Source: Trichoplusia ni (Eukaryota; Arthropoda; Insecta; Lepidoptera; Noctuidae). From it: a stretch of DNA of 64,000 nt. This document shows positions 25,401 through 37,300 of this stretch, one piece after another (the stretch's first letter is position 1; every line of letters begins with the position of its first letter). The notes below the pieces were generated by a model. That model did no database searches, was not told where the DNA came from, and saw only the letters and a list, made by a program, of their open reading frames with translations. Made by a program: the position numbers and the translations under genes. The DNA is taken from contig NC_039481.1 in assembly GCF_003590095.1 (NCBI RefSeq), positions 1,178,001 through 1,242,000 of the forward strand, read 5' to 3'.

Positions 25401-25585
25401 CTACTAATATTATAAATGCGAGAGTAACTCTGTCTGTCTGTCTGTTACGCTTTCACGTCTAAACCACTGAACTGATTTTAATGAAATTTGGTACAGAGGT
25501 AGAGTTGACCTTGAGAAAGAACATAGGATAGTTTTTACTACCGCGACCGCGATATAACCGACTTCGGCGCGGGCGAAAAGCTAGT
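25401..25585 (-). repeat. RTE-type SINE/LINE 3' end
   Basis: On the minus strand it opens ACTAGCTTTTCGCCCGCGCC and runs through an AAATTTCATTAAAATCAGTT block to a CAGACAGACAGACAGA tract and TTTATAATATTAGT. This is the layout of common lepidopteran RTE-related repeats. Confidence 0.65.
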
Positions 25586-26808
25586 TTACAATATTTTTTG
25601 ATCTGATTTATTTTGGTAGTTAAATGCTTTGGTACCTGAGCGTCTCTGACTCAATTTTGAATCTTAACAGTAGCAACAGACAGTGGTAGGCTTGTTAGGA
25701 ACTGCATCAGTTATATTATGTACCAAAAATTATTTGAAGGGGTTTTATCCCAAAAGGGATAATATTCATCACAGTGACGTCACAATTCTACAATTTTGCT
25801 TCGTCAGTCAATTGATGACCCGACCTACAGCCTATCGCATTCACACCGCGTTTTTAATTGAAATGAATTATTTTCCTTTTGTTTGACACACAACTATTAA
25901 TTATCGATGGGTTGTGCAAACAATGATTTATTGGTTTTTGGGAGGGCGGTAAATAAATGTTGTTTTACCTCGCTGGGGAATTCGCATGGGGTTTTAAAAA
26001 TTGCAGAAGAAAAATATTTAGTGCATCCAGTATTTTGAGTTTCTGAAAACAAAAAGAAGTTTTCTTAAGTGAGCCAGCATCACAACAAAAGTTAAATATT
26101 TTCTTTGTTTCAAAGACTCAATTTTAAACGTCTTGTTATATTTTTAAAGATTAAATTTTTATTAAAAGATAATGTCGTGCCGTATTTGATATATTAATAA
26201 AAGAGTTGACGTTACTTTAAAAGCAGTCAGTTTCAGTTCCATAGTTGAATAAATCGAGTTATTTAATATACAAGAAAGACAATTTTGCTTCTAATTCAGT
26301 TTTAGAAGTTGTTTGCAGTATAAACTTATTTTTTCAAGGTTCAAACGAGTTCATTGACGTCAAAGTTCTAAGAAAGTTCATACCACAGAGAAACCGCTAA
26401 ATTTTGATTTTCTAGTGCTGTAAAACAAATTTCTAGTACAAGTTTCGAATTATGCCTAAAGTTAAACCCGGCCTTGCTTTAGACTTAGAATTAAGATAAA
26501 GTTAATGATGTGTAAAGGTATCGATTAGAAAACTTATGACAAGTACAATTAACAGGATGGAAATGTGAAAAAAATCGAATGTCTATTAGAATATCTTATG
26601 AAATATTATCTAGCCATTTTGAAATACAAATCACACATATACAAATACATGTCTGGATGTCTGGCAATCTGGCTTCCAAGTTTTGAAATCTTTAATCGTG
26701 AACGCAATGAGCCAGCGTGGTCGTCAATGAAACCTTGTATATGTACATATATATCAAGAGGCCTGTACTCCGCCGTAAGACATTTATAGCCCGGTATTTT
26801 ATTTAGAA

Positions 26809-27066
26809 ACTAGCTGTTGCCCGCGACTTCGTCCCCGTGGGTAGAAGATATAAGTTATGATTTATACCTGCACTGTTTTTTTCACATTTTCCATTGTATC
26901 TTCAATTCTATCTCTTATTAGTCGCAGCGTGATGATTTATAGCCTAAAGCCTTCCTCAATGAATGGTCTATTCAACCCAAAAATATTTTTTCAATTTGGA
27001 CCAGTAGTTCCTGAGATTAGCGTGTTCAAACAAACAAACTCTTCAGCTTTATATATTAGTATAGAT
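26809..27066 (+). repeat. RTE-like SINE, full-length copy 1
   Basis: Starts ACTAGCTGTTGCCCGCGAC and ends TATATTAGTATAGAT. Contains TTGGACCAGTAGTTCCTGAG near the 3' end. Shares nearly its whole length with 42568-42803, 55001-55257 (inverted) and 58368-58625. Confidence 0.8.
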
Positions 27067-27527
27067 TACAAAAAAAAACTGTTAACGTTAACAGAAATTA
27101 ACTTAACCATTTACCTGTCAACGAGTCATGTATAAACATACATAGCTATTGTGTCTAAGGTTGGGGCAGTGTAGTTTTCAAACAGGTTTTACTCGGTTCG
27201 TCACTCCTTCGTCAGAAAAAAAGATGGCGCCTTGTCATCACCCTCTAGGCTTACTACTGCATACCCTGACTATTTTCTTCACTGGTAAAACATAAGTGAT
27301 GACAAACAGAAAGAGATAATTTGCTTCATCATTAACCTTCGTGCTAAATAACAGTGAGCATGTAATGAACAGCATATCACGATGAGACGAAACAAAATAC
27401 TATTGTGATTAAGATAATCGTGTGAAAGTTGCCATGCATAACATTTGCGTACGAGGATAAGGAATTTGTATTTATTATGAGTAATTATTGTAAAAGAAAA
27501 CTAATAACAAGGTAATATAGAGTCTAT

Positions 27528-27600
27528 CAGGAAGGATACTCTGTGCTAGAGACAAAGAAAGATGGAAGTCCTTGGAAAAAGCTTAGACCTGAAGGAGGTC
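27528..27600 (+). pseudogene. LINE reverse-transcriptase C-terminal scrap
   Basis: One frame reads ARDKERWKSLEKA then stop, matching the short R-DR-x-W-x-L-EEA tail seen at the C-terminus of moth LINE ORFs (compare 32852-32970). No (GAT)n follows. Confidence 0.45.
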
Positions 27601-28019
27601 CATGAGCCTCGACCAAATTTTAATCGAAAAAAACCAATTCAATCTTGTCATGAAACAATTGTGGTATTTAATTAACTTGAAAATTAATTTTATTCATACT
27701 AGGTTATTGATTTAGTAGGTATGTGAAATAAAATAAATCTTAAGGTATTGTTATAATTTGACAAAGTTTTAATCAGCCCCAGTTATACAATTTTAATATG
27801 TTTTGGATCACTCATTGACATTTTAAATTAGTGATCGGCAAAAACGAAACTAAAACTCAAGACATAAATACCTTCTTTAGCTAATACAAAGGAAAATCCA
27901 GTTTAATCTCAATAAGAAAAAAACGAATTTAATATAATGACGTCATTAAATCTGTGCTCATGGCAACAGTAACTGTGCAAATGGCAGAGGTAATGCGGCG
28001 AGCTTAAAATAATAAAATC

Positions 28020-28195
28020 TGTCCGTTTAACCCGGACATTGTGGGCAAATAGTGCGCCGGTGGGAGCGTTCGAACGAGACGAGTACTTGCCTGAAGAGGC
28101 GAGCATGATGTATTTCACCAGGTACCAGTTTTTGGTACAAATACAGCTTGTTAACGCTGTGGAAACTTTGATCATATCAAGTAAGTGCTGCGTTA
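28020..28195. other. GC-richer open segment, coding status unclear
   Basis: Both strands stay open. The plus frame reads RTLWANSAPVGAFERDEYL and ends at a good donor (TCAA|GTAAGT); the minus frame reads ASSGKYSSRSNAPTGALFAH. With no family match and no clear acceptor, it could be a lone exon or part of a repeat. Confidence 0.25.
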
Positions 28196-30355
28196 TTACT
28201 CCCATGTATCTTAAATTAAATGACTATGTATTTAAAACATGGCGGAGTGATGACAATGGTTTTGTATATATAATAGTTTATTTCAGTTGATAAACCTCCA
28301 TTCGGAGTATTTACTGAGATGTACAGTTTTATTTATCAGGTATGTAATGCAATAAATAACGACTTAATTATTTATACATACAGGATCCGTTTCTCGGATA
28401 TTAGAATATCTATTCAAGAGCCAGCACTATCTTCCAGTACGATTTTCATACTAAACGGTTCTAAAATCGCGGCCACTGGGGAAATTACCGAGGGCTGAGG
28501 TAGAAGGCGAGTGCCGCAGCGCGGTATCAGTGTAACATGTCCTGGCAAGGTCGCTACAATAGGCCCTGATATTACAAGCCTGTGTACAATGTACTCATAC
28601 CTGGGCGCTTGCCATCACCCCTTAAACAGACTGCTGTAGGACAGAGATGCCGTTAGACATCGTATCGTGCTCTCTCGTTTACACGACTCTAGGAGTTGCT
28701 TTAAGGTGTGGTGGTAGGCTGACCGAACTTAAAGTTGTTTGACGCAACACGATTTAGTACTGAATGATGTTTTGAAATTCAGAGACATCTTTGTACTTCA
28801 AAAACTTGTTAAGAAGTGAAAGCAGTCATAGTTTGGTCTAAAATAGTAGTTAAGCTCATGTAGTTTTACCAAGAAGTATTGGTCAAAGTGGGTTAGAATA
28901 GCAACACATATAAAAGGATTACGTAAAAATAATCTAAGAAAAAACAAATTGGATTGGGTTGGGTGACAAACACATTTATTTGCCACTCAAATATTTTTTT
29001 GACCGAAACAACCGTTGTCTAGCTGCCACGGATCAAAAGAAAAAGTCTGGTGTTAGACGGCCAAATAGTAACAGAGTTCCGTTTTTGCTTTTTGGATACG
29101 GAACCCTAGGAACTAGGAAGTGGTGAAAGTAGTGTTATGTAAAATATCTTATTCATCTTACTCCAATACCAATAACACCCGAACTTTAAATGGCTGGCAC
29201 TGGATGATACAATGATAATGCAAAATGAATTCATTTCAAGTTACAATTACATTTTGCCCACGAAATTTTCTCTTAAGGATTATCGGAATGATTAAATATT
29301 TTGATTAAATATTTTACGGTTTATATTCGATTACAGCTTACTTTATTTTATTGGATCCTGTTTTAATATTGGTGTTGATACGATAACGGTTTGCCCTTTT
29401 AGCATTTTACGGAATTTAATTGCAGTCGACTCTTTCATGTTTGAATGGAACTACACGACTTCTGTGATATCTGATTCTGCATAATACTACTTCTTAGTTT
29501 TTTCTTAGTAATCCTTAACTCGAGAAACATTGATAAACACTACAAGCTCTTGCGATGAGTTGTAAAGTTACGCACCCATATCCAATGCATAGAAATATTC
29601 CCAACAAAACTGAAACCGAATAAGCTAAACATTCCCATTAAACAGTTCCCCGTAACTCAAGTAAAACAGACTTCATAAACGGTACAAGGCACGGTCAGAT
29701 TTTTACAGACCCTTTCAAAGAAACAAGTCCCTTTGTTTGCCCTTTTCTCCAGAATGTAAATTACAAGAACTTGAACAAGATTACCCAGTCTTGAGGTAGT
29801 CTAAGGTGGTCTTGGGGAGGTCTCGAGATTAATTTTAAATAAGCCTGCAAGACGTGCGTGGAATTATTTCATACGTTAGGCAGGTTATCAGGACTAGGCG
29901 TCTCCAGGGCTTGCGGTGTATAACGTAACTCAGACCAAAGGATTCACAGATTGACTTAATTAAGTTATGCTGAACAGAATCTGCTGAGGCCGTGAGATTG
30001 TTAAACAAATTTAGTGTTGTTAATTTTTCATTTTCAAGAGCTGCTGTAAATGGAAAATATATCGTGTATTTGTGGTTTGTAATTGTATCGTCAATTTAAA
30101 GATTTTTCCGCGTGTGCTTAGTAAAATGTTATTAAGTCATAAACTTTTTGTAGTCGTTATCTTTAGGCATTGGTGCGCGTGAAAGTCACTTAATAGGTTC
30201 TGCATTTATAAAGTTATTTTGTAATTTAAAGTGAAAGAGTAGCTCTCACTTTAATAGCTTCGAGGATTAAATTTCATAAAATTTAAAACTATTTAGTACC
30301 CACGTGCGTATCAAAACGGCAAGGTTAGACAAGGGGAGACGAAGGTGATACTCAC

Positions 30356-32275
30356 CGATTCAAGTATTAAAACACATTTTATGAGTATCTGCAAAATATT
30401 TATTGAATCCCTCTCAAGGTGTAGTCTACTTTGAAAGAAGTCTAGCTTTTGCTCTAATTCCATTATGTCTTTCACTTTATCTAAAGTAATAAACAACATT
30501 TTATGGAATAAACCAAATTAATGCTCCCTCAAATTAGCCTCTACACGCTGAGAAGGCTGCTATCACTTGCTAATTTTCTCAGAAGTACTTAACTCCAAGC
30601 CGTATGCAGAAGTCTATACCACATTGAACAGTTTAGACAATAGACTAGAGAATTCCTTAAAATTCCCTGCGATTACGTGGCATCTCTTGACAAAGTTCCT
30701 TTCCATTATTTCGTACCTAGCTTGGGTGTTGTTCCTGAGTATCAGAGTGCTCAACCAGATCTGATACCTATACAGCTGCGGTTCTAGACTCTCCTCTCGG
30801 AATTCCAGAAATTTCGGGATGATCTTGTTCAGTCGGGTATACATTAGGTCCTGGTTTCGATGGGCTGTAAGTTATTGTCACCAGAAGTGCTGCCGGTCTT
30901 ACCGCTTGCCAGAGTTCGCTGTGACGGAGTCTTAACTGTGTGCAGTGAGTTGGTGGTCCCTTCAGCTAGAGGAAGCTCTTGGTGGTCAGATTGTTGCGAC
31001 AATTGCGAGAGTTGCGCTTGACGGCGTTCAACTGAAATTTAAACATTTTTTTTATGTAAGTGCTTAAATCCAGTTGGCTGATTTTGGGTAAAGTTTTATT
31101 TAATGTGTCCGAATTCAAATTTCAATTTCAAAGATTGGTGATTGTAATGTAATTTTGTAGCATGGTACTAAAATATGAGGAATTTCTAATTGTTTGTTGA
31201 ATGGATGTAATCCATCATGCGGGATATACACAATTAAGGATGTCAAATACCTAAAGACATCTAACATCACATACTCACTAATTCTTCGCCAGAGAGATTC
31301 GATCCTACGCTCGAAGATTGTGCCCATCAAAAGGAACATAACTATTGCCAACAATACTGGGCCAAAGTACCACCATTCCATAGATTTGTGGCGTTTCTGT
31401 GGAATGTAAAATAGTGGAGAAATTAGTTTATTTATCCTAGGGCCGATTGTTCTGATGCGAAAATAAGGGCCACATTATCTACAAATACAAAAGAGACAAA
31501 ACGATAATACTTGGAATTGAAAATATAACTACAACAAGTTGTGTACCATAACGCTGTCTGTTGACGAGGTACTAGGCACGTTCATCATTGTTTGTTTGCT
31601 CGGCACTCAATGTAAACTTAAATGAACATTTTGTTATAGTTTACGTTCCGCAACGGACGAGCCAGACGCCTCTCCCTTCGCTACAAGACTTCAAGTGTGT
31701 TTAGTTTATTTATCATTAATTTGATCTTAGAAATACTAAGGTGAACTTAGGTAAGCTTGTTTAGTTGTTTTAGGCGCGTTGAATTATTGATGCTCCTCTA
31801 AATAACTGTGTCTGCTAAATAAATTGTATTTCTAACTAGGTACTAGTGGTGTTTCACATGACAAAGGTCTTATTGGAGATTTTCAGCTATTTTCCAACGA
31901 TTTAAAACCATGAAGAAATCTAATGGGGCGGCAATTAGGTATCTTTAGACATTCAATTGTGAACGAATTAGATACTCAATTGTGACAGGCTTAGCCAATG
32001 GATATAGAATACGAAATCCAGTTTTAAAACAGCTTCATATATCGCCTGCCTTTACACAATTATAGGGGAATATATCGGATCTTTGTCATGTAAAATTCTG
32101 ACTAGCGCAGAATGTATGGGATACTGCTCCATGCTGCACTGGTTGAAAGAAAAACGAGAGTGTATTGTTTGCATACATTCTGCGCAAGTTTTGCTTGTTA
32201 CAATAGTGGAACAAATATTCAGCAATAATAGGTTTTTTAAAGCGTGAGTATCTACGAAGCAACACGACATTATAT
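30356..32275 (-). CDS. Unrecognised single-pass membrane protein, partial multi-exon model
   Basis: Five candidate exons on the minus strand. 32058-32275 (acceptor CATTGTAG): a domain with six cysteines including TSKTCAEC. 31279-31396: KRHKSMEWWYFGPVLLAIVM, a membrane helix, then FERRIESLWRR; donor A|GTGAGT. 30903-31031: Gln-rich (RRQAQLSQLSQQ), polar. 30620-30864: DLMYTRLNKIIPKFLEFREE and on, charged and helical. 30356-30480: DIMELEQKLDFFQSRLHLER, coiled-coil-like; donor TCG|GTGAGT. The first three junctions keep frame, though 32058 needs a weak GTGTAA donor. The third-to-fourth junction needs a 38-nt intron or an alternative 86-nt one, and fourth-to-fifth phases do not match, so an exon is missing or the gene is damaged. 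Both ends are incomplete. Function unknown. Confidence 0.45.
32105..32185. repeat. Perfect 14-bp inverted repeat
   Basis: GCGCAGAATGTATG (32105-32118) and its exact reverse complement (32172-32185) are 53 bp apart, inside the candidate exon 32058-32275. Confidence 0.7.
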
Positions 32276-32851
32276 CTACAATGAAAGAAGCAATTTGTAT
32301 TTTATAAAGAGGAATAGATTCTTTTGACGACAATCAAGACTGTTTTACACATTATAGGACCCTTGTTTTTCTTTCTCCTCAGACCAGTATGGGCACAAAC
32401 TATTGAACTTTGGACTAACCAATTCATCAACTTATTACGCTGAAAAACAGTTTTGGTATCCCACTATAGTTTGATTATGCGATGAGACTGTTTGTGTGCC
32501 ATTTTGTGCTATTATTCCATGTTTTAGATGTTATTGATTGCAGACAGCGCCCATTATCATTTACTTGTGACTTTTGACAATATGTGACAGTTGAATTACT
32601 TTTAAAATATTGTTTGTCTGCCAATGACAAGAAAGGAGATTTATTATTTAAGTTTGAACAATTGTGAGATTAAGGGCAGGTGTGAGATTTAACAGGCTAT
32701 TGTGTAATATAATAAGAAAATAAATATTTTATATGAAAATATCAATGACCATGAAAACATGTGGAAAAAAACAACGCAAAAATTAAATATTAAAATATCT
32801 CATGATAAAAATAAATTTAAAAGCAATTGTCATAACACATGGCAGATTTAA

Positions 32852-32970
32852 GAAAGTGGCTGGCAGCGGATGGATGCGGGCTGCCCAGGACCGGGATGGT
32901 TGGCGCTCTTTGGGGGAGGCCTACGTTCAGCAGTGAACGGCGATAGGCTGAGATGATGATGATGATGATG
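32852..32970 (+). mobile_element. LINE 3' end: RT C-terminus and (GAT)n tail
   Basis: One frame reads WMRAAQDRDGWRSLGEAYVQ, then Q and TGA at 32934-32936, then (GAT)n to 32970. This is the standard C-terminus and microsatellite tail of a moth LINE. Only the last 120 bp survive. Confidence 0.75.
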
Positions 32971-33673
32971 GCAATAAACAGGACACATACATTTTAAAGG
33001 AAATAAGCACATTTTACACCAAGATTAAGTAACAAACTCCTTGGATAAAGGCTTGTGGAGTTAACAAAAACTATTTTAATAATATCGTTGCTGAAAATAA
33101 TCTTTTAGCGGATCATTTGCTATTCGGAGTGTCTGAGATGCCTGTCAGCTTGGATACATACGAGCCTGGAGTGTATTCAGCAATCACACTTAGGCTGTGA
33201 AGGAAACTAGTTGGTGATAAAAAGTGAAAAGATTTTGCACATTTTGGATTTGGTGGGTTGTTTTTTTTATTAGGTTCATGTGAAAAGTGTTTCTTTTCTA
33301 ATGTGATATGTAGTTTGTTGCTTTTATATTACGTTTAAACGTTAATTTATTAAGTGAATACGATTCATTATATACAGTTTAGGTCGTTAATAGTTGACTC
33401 TCGCCCTTTTTGTTGCAGGCCCTGTTGGTTGTAACTCCATGTTCTATAGATTTTCTTAGTAGTCTTTTTATCATATAAATTCAATGTATTAAAAGTAACT
33501 GTAGAGCTTCCGAATAATACATATAGCAACTTAATGTTACACTTAATGCCGTCAAGGAAGTTAAACCACATTCACAAATACACATTTAAATAATCTTTCA
33601 CGACCTCTGACTTTAAAATCAGCGAAATGTACGCAACAAAGTCTTTTAGTTATCCGTTTATGATGGTTGTGTG

Positions 33674-33740
33674 CGCCCGGTTGTCAGAGCCGGGTACCCG
33701 GGTAACTCGGATAAAACCCGGGTGCAAGCCGGGAAGTGGA
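33674..33740. promoter_or_regulatory. Cluster of CCGGG motifs with paired ACCCGGGT palindromes
   Basis: ACCCGGGT occurs at 33696-33703 and 33716-33723, exactly 20 bp apart, flanked by further CCGGG copies. Strikingly GC-rich for this region. A binding-site role is inferred. Confidence 0.25.
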
Positions 33741-34266
33741 AACCGTAAAGATTTAACGGACGTCTGACGGTTGCAGAGTTTTATGGTTAAAGAAAAATTG
33801 CGGCCGCATTGGAAAAGTTTTGTGATAATGATTGCTATGCACGATATCGGGTTTCCTTTCGGAATTGCTTTCCGATTGTTCTTTGAAATATTGGGGTGTG
33901 AGTGTGTAACGTAGTTAGGGATTTTTGTTGGGGATTTGTGAATGTCTTTTATCCCGAAGTGATATTAGTTTCCTTTCAGATTTTTTCTTATTTATCAACT
34001 TGTATATTTTTATAAAAATATGAAAATACTTGTTCGAATCAAAATATTAGCTGAGCGTATTTGTACACGCAATACAAAACAAGTTAATAAACTATTTCCT
34101 ATGTTTGACTCAACTTAGATTACAATCTGATACATTATTAACCGCCGGCTCATCCCAAACTAAAGCTTATATCCGCAAACCCTACAAACAACATTCACAA
34201 CAGTTACATGTTTTATACAAATATCTACAGTATCGAGTTAGCACACATTACAATCTCTTAAGATTC

Positions 34267-34284
34267 GCCCCACGTTGGGCGCCA
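34267..34284 (-). mobile_element. tRNA-Lys primer-binding site of an LTR retroelement (remnant)
   Basis: The minus strand reads TGGCGCCCAACGTGGGGC, an exact 18-base complement of the 3' end of animal tRNA-Lys including CCA. Such sites sit just inside the 5' LTR of gypsy-type elements and retroviruses. CCA is not encoded in tRNA genes, so this is not a tRNA gene end. No LTR pair or gag/pol frame was found nearby, so it looks like an isolated remnant. Confidence 0.55.
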
Positions 34285-34327
34285 ACAAAAACAATCTACA
34301 CGCAACAAATCCGACGAATGTTCGATG

Positions 34328-34376
34328 GAAACCGGCTAAAACTGGTTGTAAGCGGACCGGGCCGGTTTTGACCGGA
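34328..34376. promoter_or_regulatory. Grainyhead/CP2-like motif cluster
   Basis: Within 49 bp: GAAACCGGC (34328-34336), AAACTGGTT (34339-34347), GCCGGTTTT (34361-34369) and GACCGGA (34370-34376). The first three fit the AACYGGTTT-type consensus on one strand or the other. Function is inferred. Confidence 0.25.
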
Positions 34377-37300
34377 TTATACTAACGGCTCCTAATTGCT
34401 ACGTGGGTAGAATCGAAACGCAGTGAGAAATGCCTTAAGTAATAGTCTTACAGTTAATGTTGAATTTAGAACGGTTTATTTGAATGAAGTTTTTATGCTG
34501 TTTCGTTTTATACGGGCACGACCTTGCCTTGTTTATGGGATTTGGGTCAGAGCTGAAAGGGTTGAAATTATATTCCAGGTAATTACGATGTTTGTTTTGT
34601 ACGGTTGGTATCCACATCATAGGAAATTGGTCGCGCATCCCGTACCAATGCTGCAATATCCCAATTAGCTACTGCGATTGTTACCGAAGATAACATAAAA
34701 AGAGATTGCTGATACACAATGTATATTGCAGGCTATATAGAGTTCCGATAACTGTGTGTTGATATCATAAACATAACAACAAAAAAAAATTCACGTCCAC
34801 CCATAATATAAACTGCCACGACGTATCAAAGGGCCTAATTGGCTTAGTTCCAAAAAACATGCAAAAAAAGGCATTTACAACAAAGAAGTCCGCCTAGACA
34901 AGCCATATGTAATGGAAGGTTTCCGCGTTCGATCCCGGCCGAGACAAGTTCGTTTCCGGTCTAGATATTGTGATGTGGGTTGACCCTTCAACTGGAATGC
35001 CCTTTTCCGTTGTATCTGGCCACGAAATGTGCCTATACATCATTCTTGATGGAATGGCGGAAGATGCGATCAAGTTGGACATCTCGTGCGGTCATTTTAA
35101 GAACAAATTGAAATTTAAACGCTACGAAAACTTTTAAGTCTTCCGAAGCCTCCCAATTCACAAATGAAGTTTTCAGGGATCTTATTTCTCCTTAAATGTT
35201 ATTAATATACAATTAAGCCCATTTCCCTTAAAGTTACGATTTAAATTAACAAACAAGCGTACTTACTCAAAGCAAATTATAAGGTATAAAAGCATATCCG
35301 CATTTCGCAATTAATTGAGAGCACTTTACGAGTTCCAGTGTTAATAGCTTTATAACCTAGGATGTCTAGCTTCCTGGTACAAAACGGAAGGATTTTAATG
35401 GCGATGTATTTGGAAGGATTGCGTCCAAAATGAAATTCATTGTGGCCCAAAAATGAGTTCCATTGTTCTGGCTTCAGATAAAACAGCAGGAAAATTACTG
35501 AGGCCGCAGCCGATTGTGTCTCATTGAATGGCGGGAGTAACACAATATTGTCGGGTTTTTTTCGGGCACGATTCGGGCGAGTGATGCTCAGCAGTTTTTG
35601 AGGTTCGTCATGATATTATTGTTTTTCGGGGATGTAGTTTGATTGTGTGCGAGATTAACTCGTGTGCCTGATGAGGGCGGCGTGTGCTGTGGGAGATACG
35701 AAGGTAATTATGCTGTTCGTGTCCTTTCCTGTTCCTATTGCAATTATTACAAATAAATAAAATTATTATTTACTAGTTTTTTGCACATTTGTTTTAATTC
35801 TATTACAAATAACGTTATTTTTTGTTGTTCGAAACAGACTTCTGATTCCTATTCGTTAATGGAAATAATTTAACGATCAATCAATTCACCAATTAACGAT
35901 TAGCATTTGAAAATACCTCGGTAAACATAACCGAAAAAACCCGACATTAAGATAAGCATTTCGCCTCAAAATGGGGGAACTGACGTCATAAATTGGATAA
36001 CATGAAGACCGCTAATGGAGTACGTCCATTAAACCCTGTACCAAAATAGAAGTTAAGAAATAATTATATCCATCTACAGTCATATAAGACACGTTTAATA
36101 ACATCCCAATTGCGATTCTATCTCGAAAAGAGGTTTTTCATTTTGGTACTCAACGCGACGACTTAATCCTTCCGAAATAACGAACACCAATGAAATTTAA
36201 ACTTAATAGTTCTTGCAATAAAGTTCAAATTGCTTTGGAATGGCGTAAATGCAGTTTTAGTGTTCAGTTAAAAGTTTTTAAACGGTTATAAACAAGTGTT
36301 ACGCTTTCGTTACGGGTTCGGAATGTTTGAGTACCAAACTAAGGCTTGGCAAAAAAGGGGTTGAGTGTGAATTGACCTTATACTCGTTGCTTGCATTTAG
36401 ATTTGGTGGATTTGAAATTTTTTTACCTTTATTTTTTTGTAAAAACAGACAAAATGCATTGTGTTTTTCATACAAAGGAATTGCAGCAATGCCAATGGCT
36501 TGTTTAGGTACACAGAAATGCTTTTGCAATCTGCGAAGTTTTTTTTGTCAGTGCCCTATTATTTATATGTGGTCTTTTACACAAACGCCGTACATTGAAA
36601 TATGGTTGTAATTTTAGTTTTTCAGTACTTAAGGGAAATTTTGTTTCAACTGATGACGCCTTAAAGAGGTCAATGTAGGTTACTTAATAGCATAAATGAG
36701 ATGGCCATCGATGCTTGCAGAGAGTACAACATTTATTTTTGGCCAGTTTAATATTTAAAATGAAAGCTTGTTATAAATGGCAGCTGCAGCTATTCCGAAA
36801 TAGATCAAACGAACTTTGTTGAAAATAAATATTCGGGACCCTCTTCTTTGTCTTATAATTATTTTAGCGCCTTTTTCCCTCTGCGGCCCTTTTTGGGGTT
36901 CCTAAATTAAATAATCTTTAACAGCTTATAAAAAAATAGATAAAGCGAAAAAAGAGCAGCAGAAAAGAATAAATCTGAATTTATTTTTTTTGTTTTTCGT
37001 TTGGATTATTCTACGTACAAAAGAAAAAATAAAAACACACGTACACGTGTTAAAATTGTATACAGGATTGTCATGCACTTTTTTTGCTTTTATTCTAATA
37101 TTATAAATAAACCCAAGCAAACTTCAACGAAGTGAAGTACCAGGCGCGCAGAAGCTGACAGAGATATAAAAAGCTGCGTAAATATTTCGCGATAACCATG
37201 CCCGTCACGGCTGCCAAAGAGTATTGTAACAAATATACATTACTAGAAATCAGTAAGGGTTAGTTCACATTTTTCGCTCTCACATCCCGATATCTGCAGC

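Larger units (their letters stand above)
18126..30355. other. Long intergenic stretch, repeats only
   Basis: About 12 kb with no supportable gene. Contains LINE 3' ends (18758-18842, 27528-27600), a foldback element (20925-21155), dispersed repeats (23530-23775, 25401-25585, 26809-27066) and one GC-richer open segment (28020-28195). Confidence 0.5.

Noticed and set aside
34261..34290. 3' end of a tRNA-Lys gene
   Set aside because: The match includes the non-encoded CCA and no upstream cloverleaf is present, so a primer-binding site fits better.
36299..36611. Overlapping 76- and 94-codon frames
   Set aside because: Both strands open in low-complexity AT-rich DNA; no support for either.
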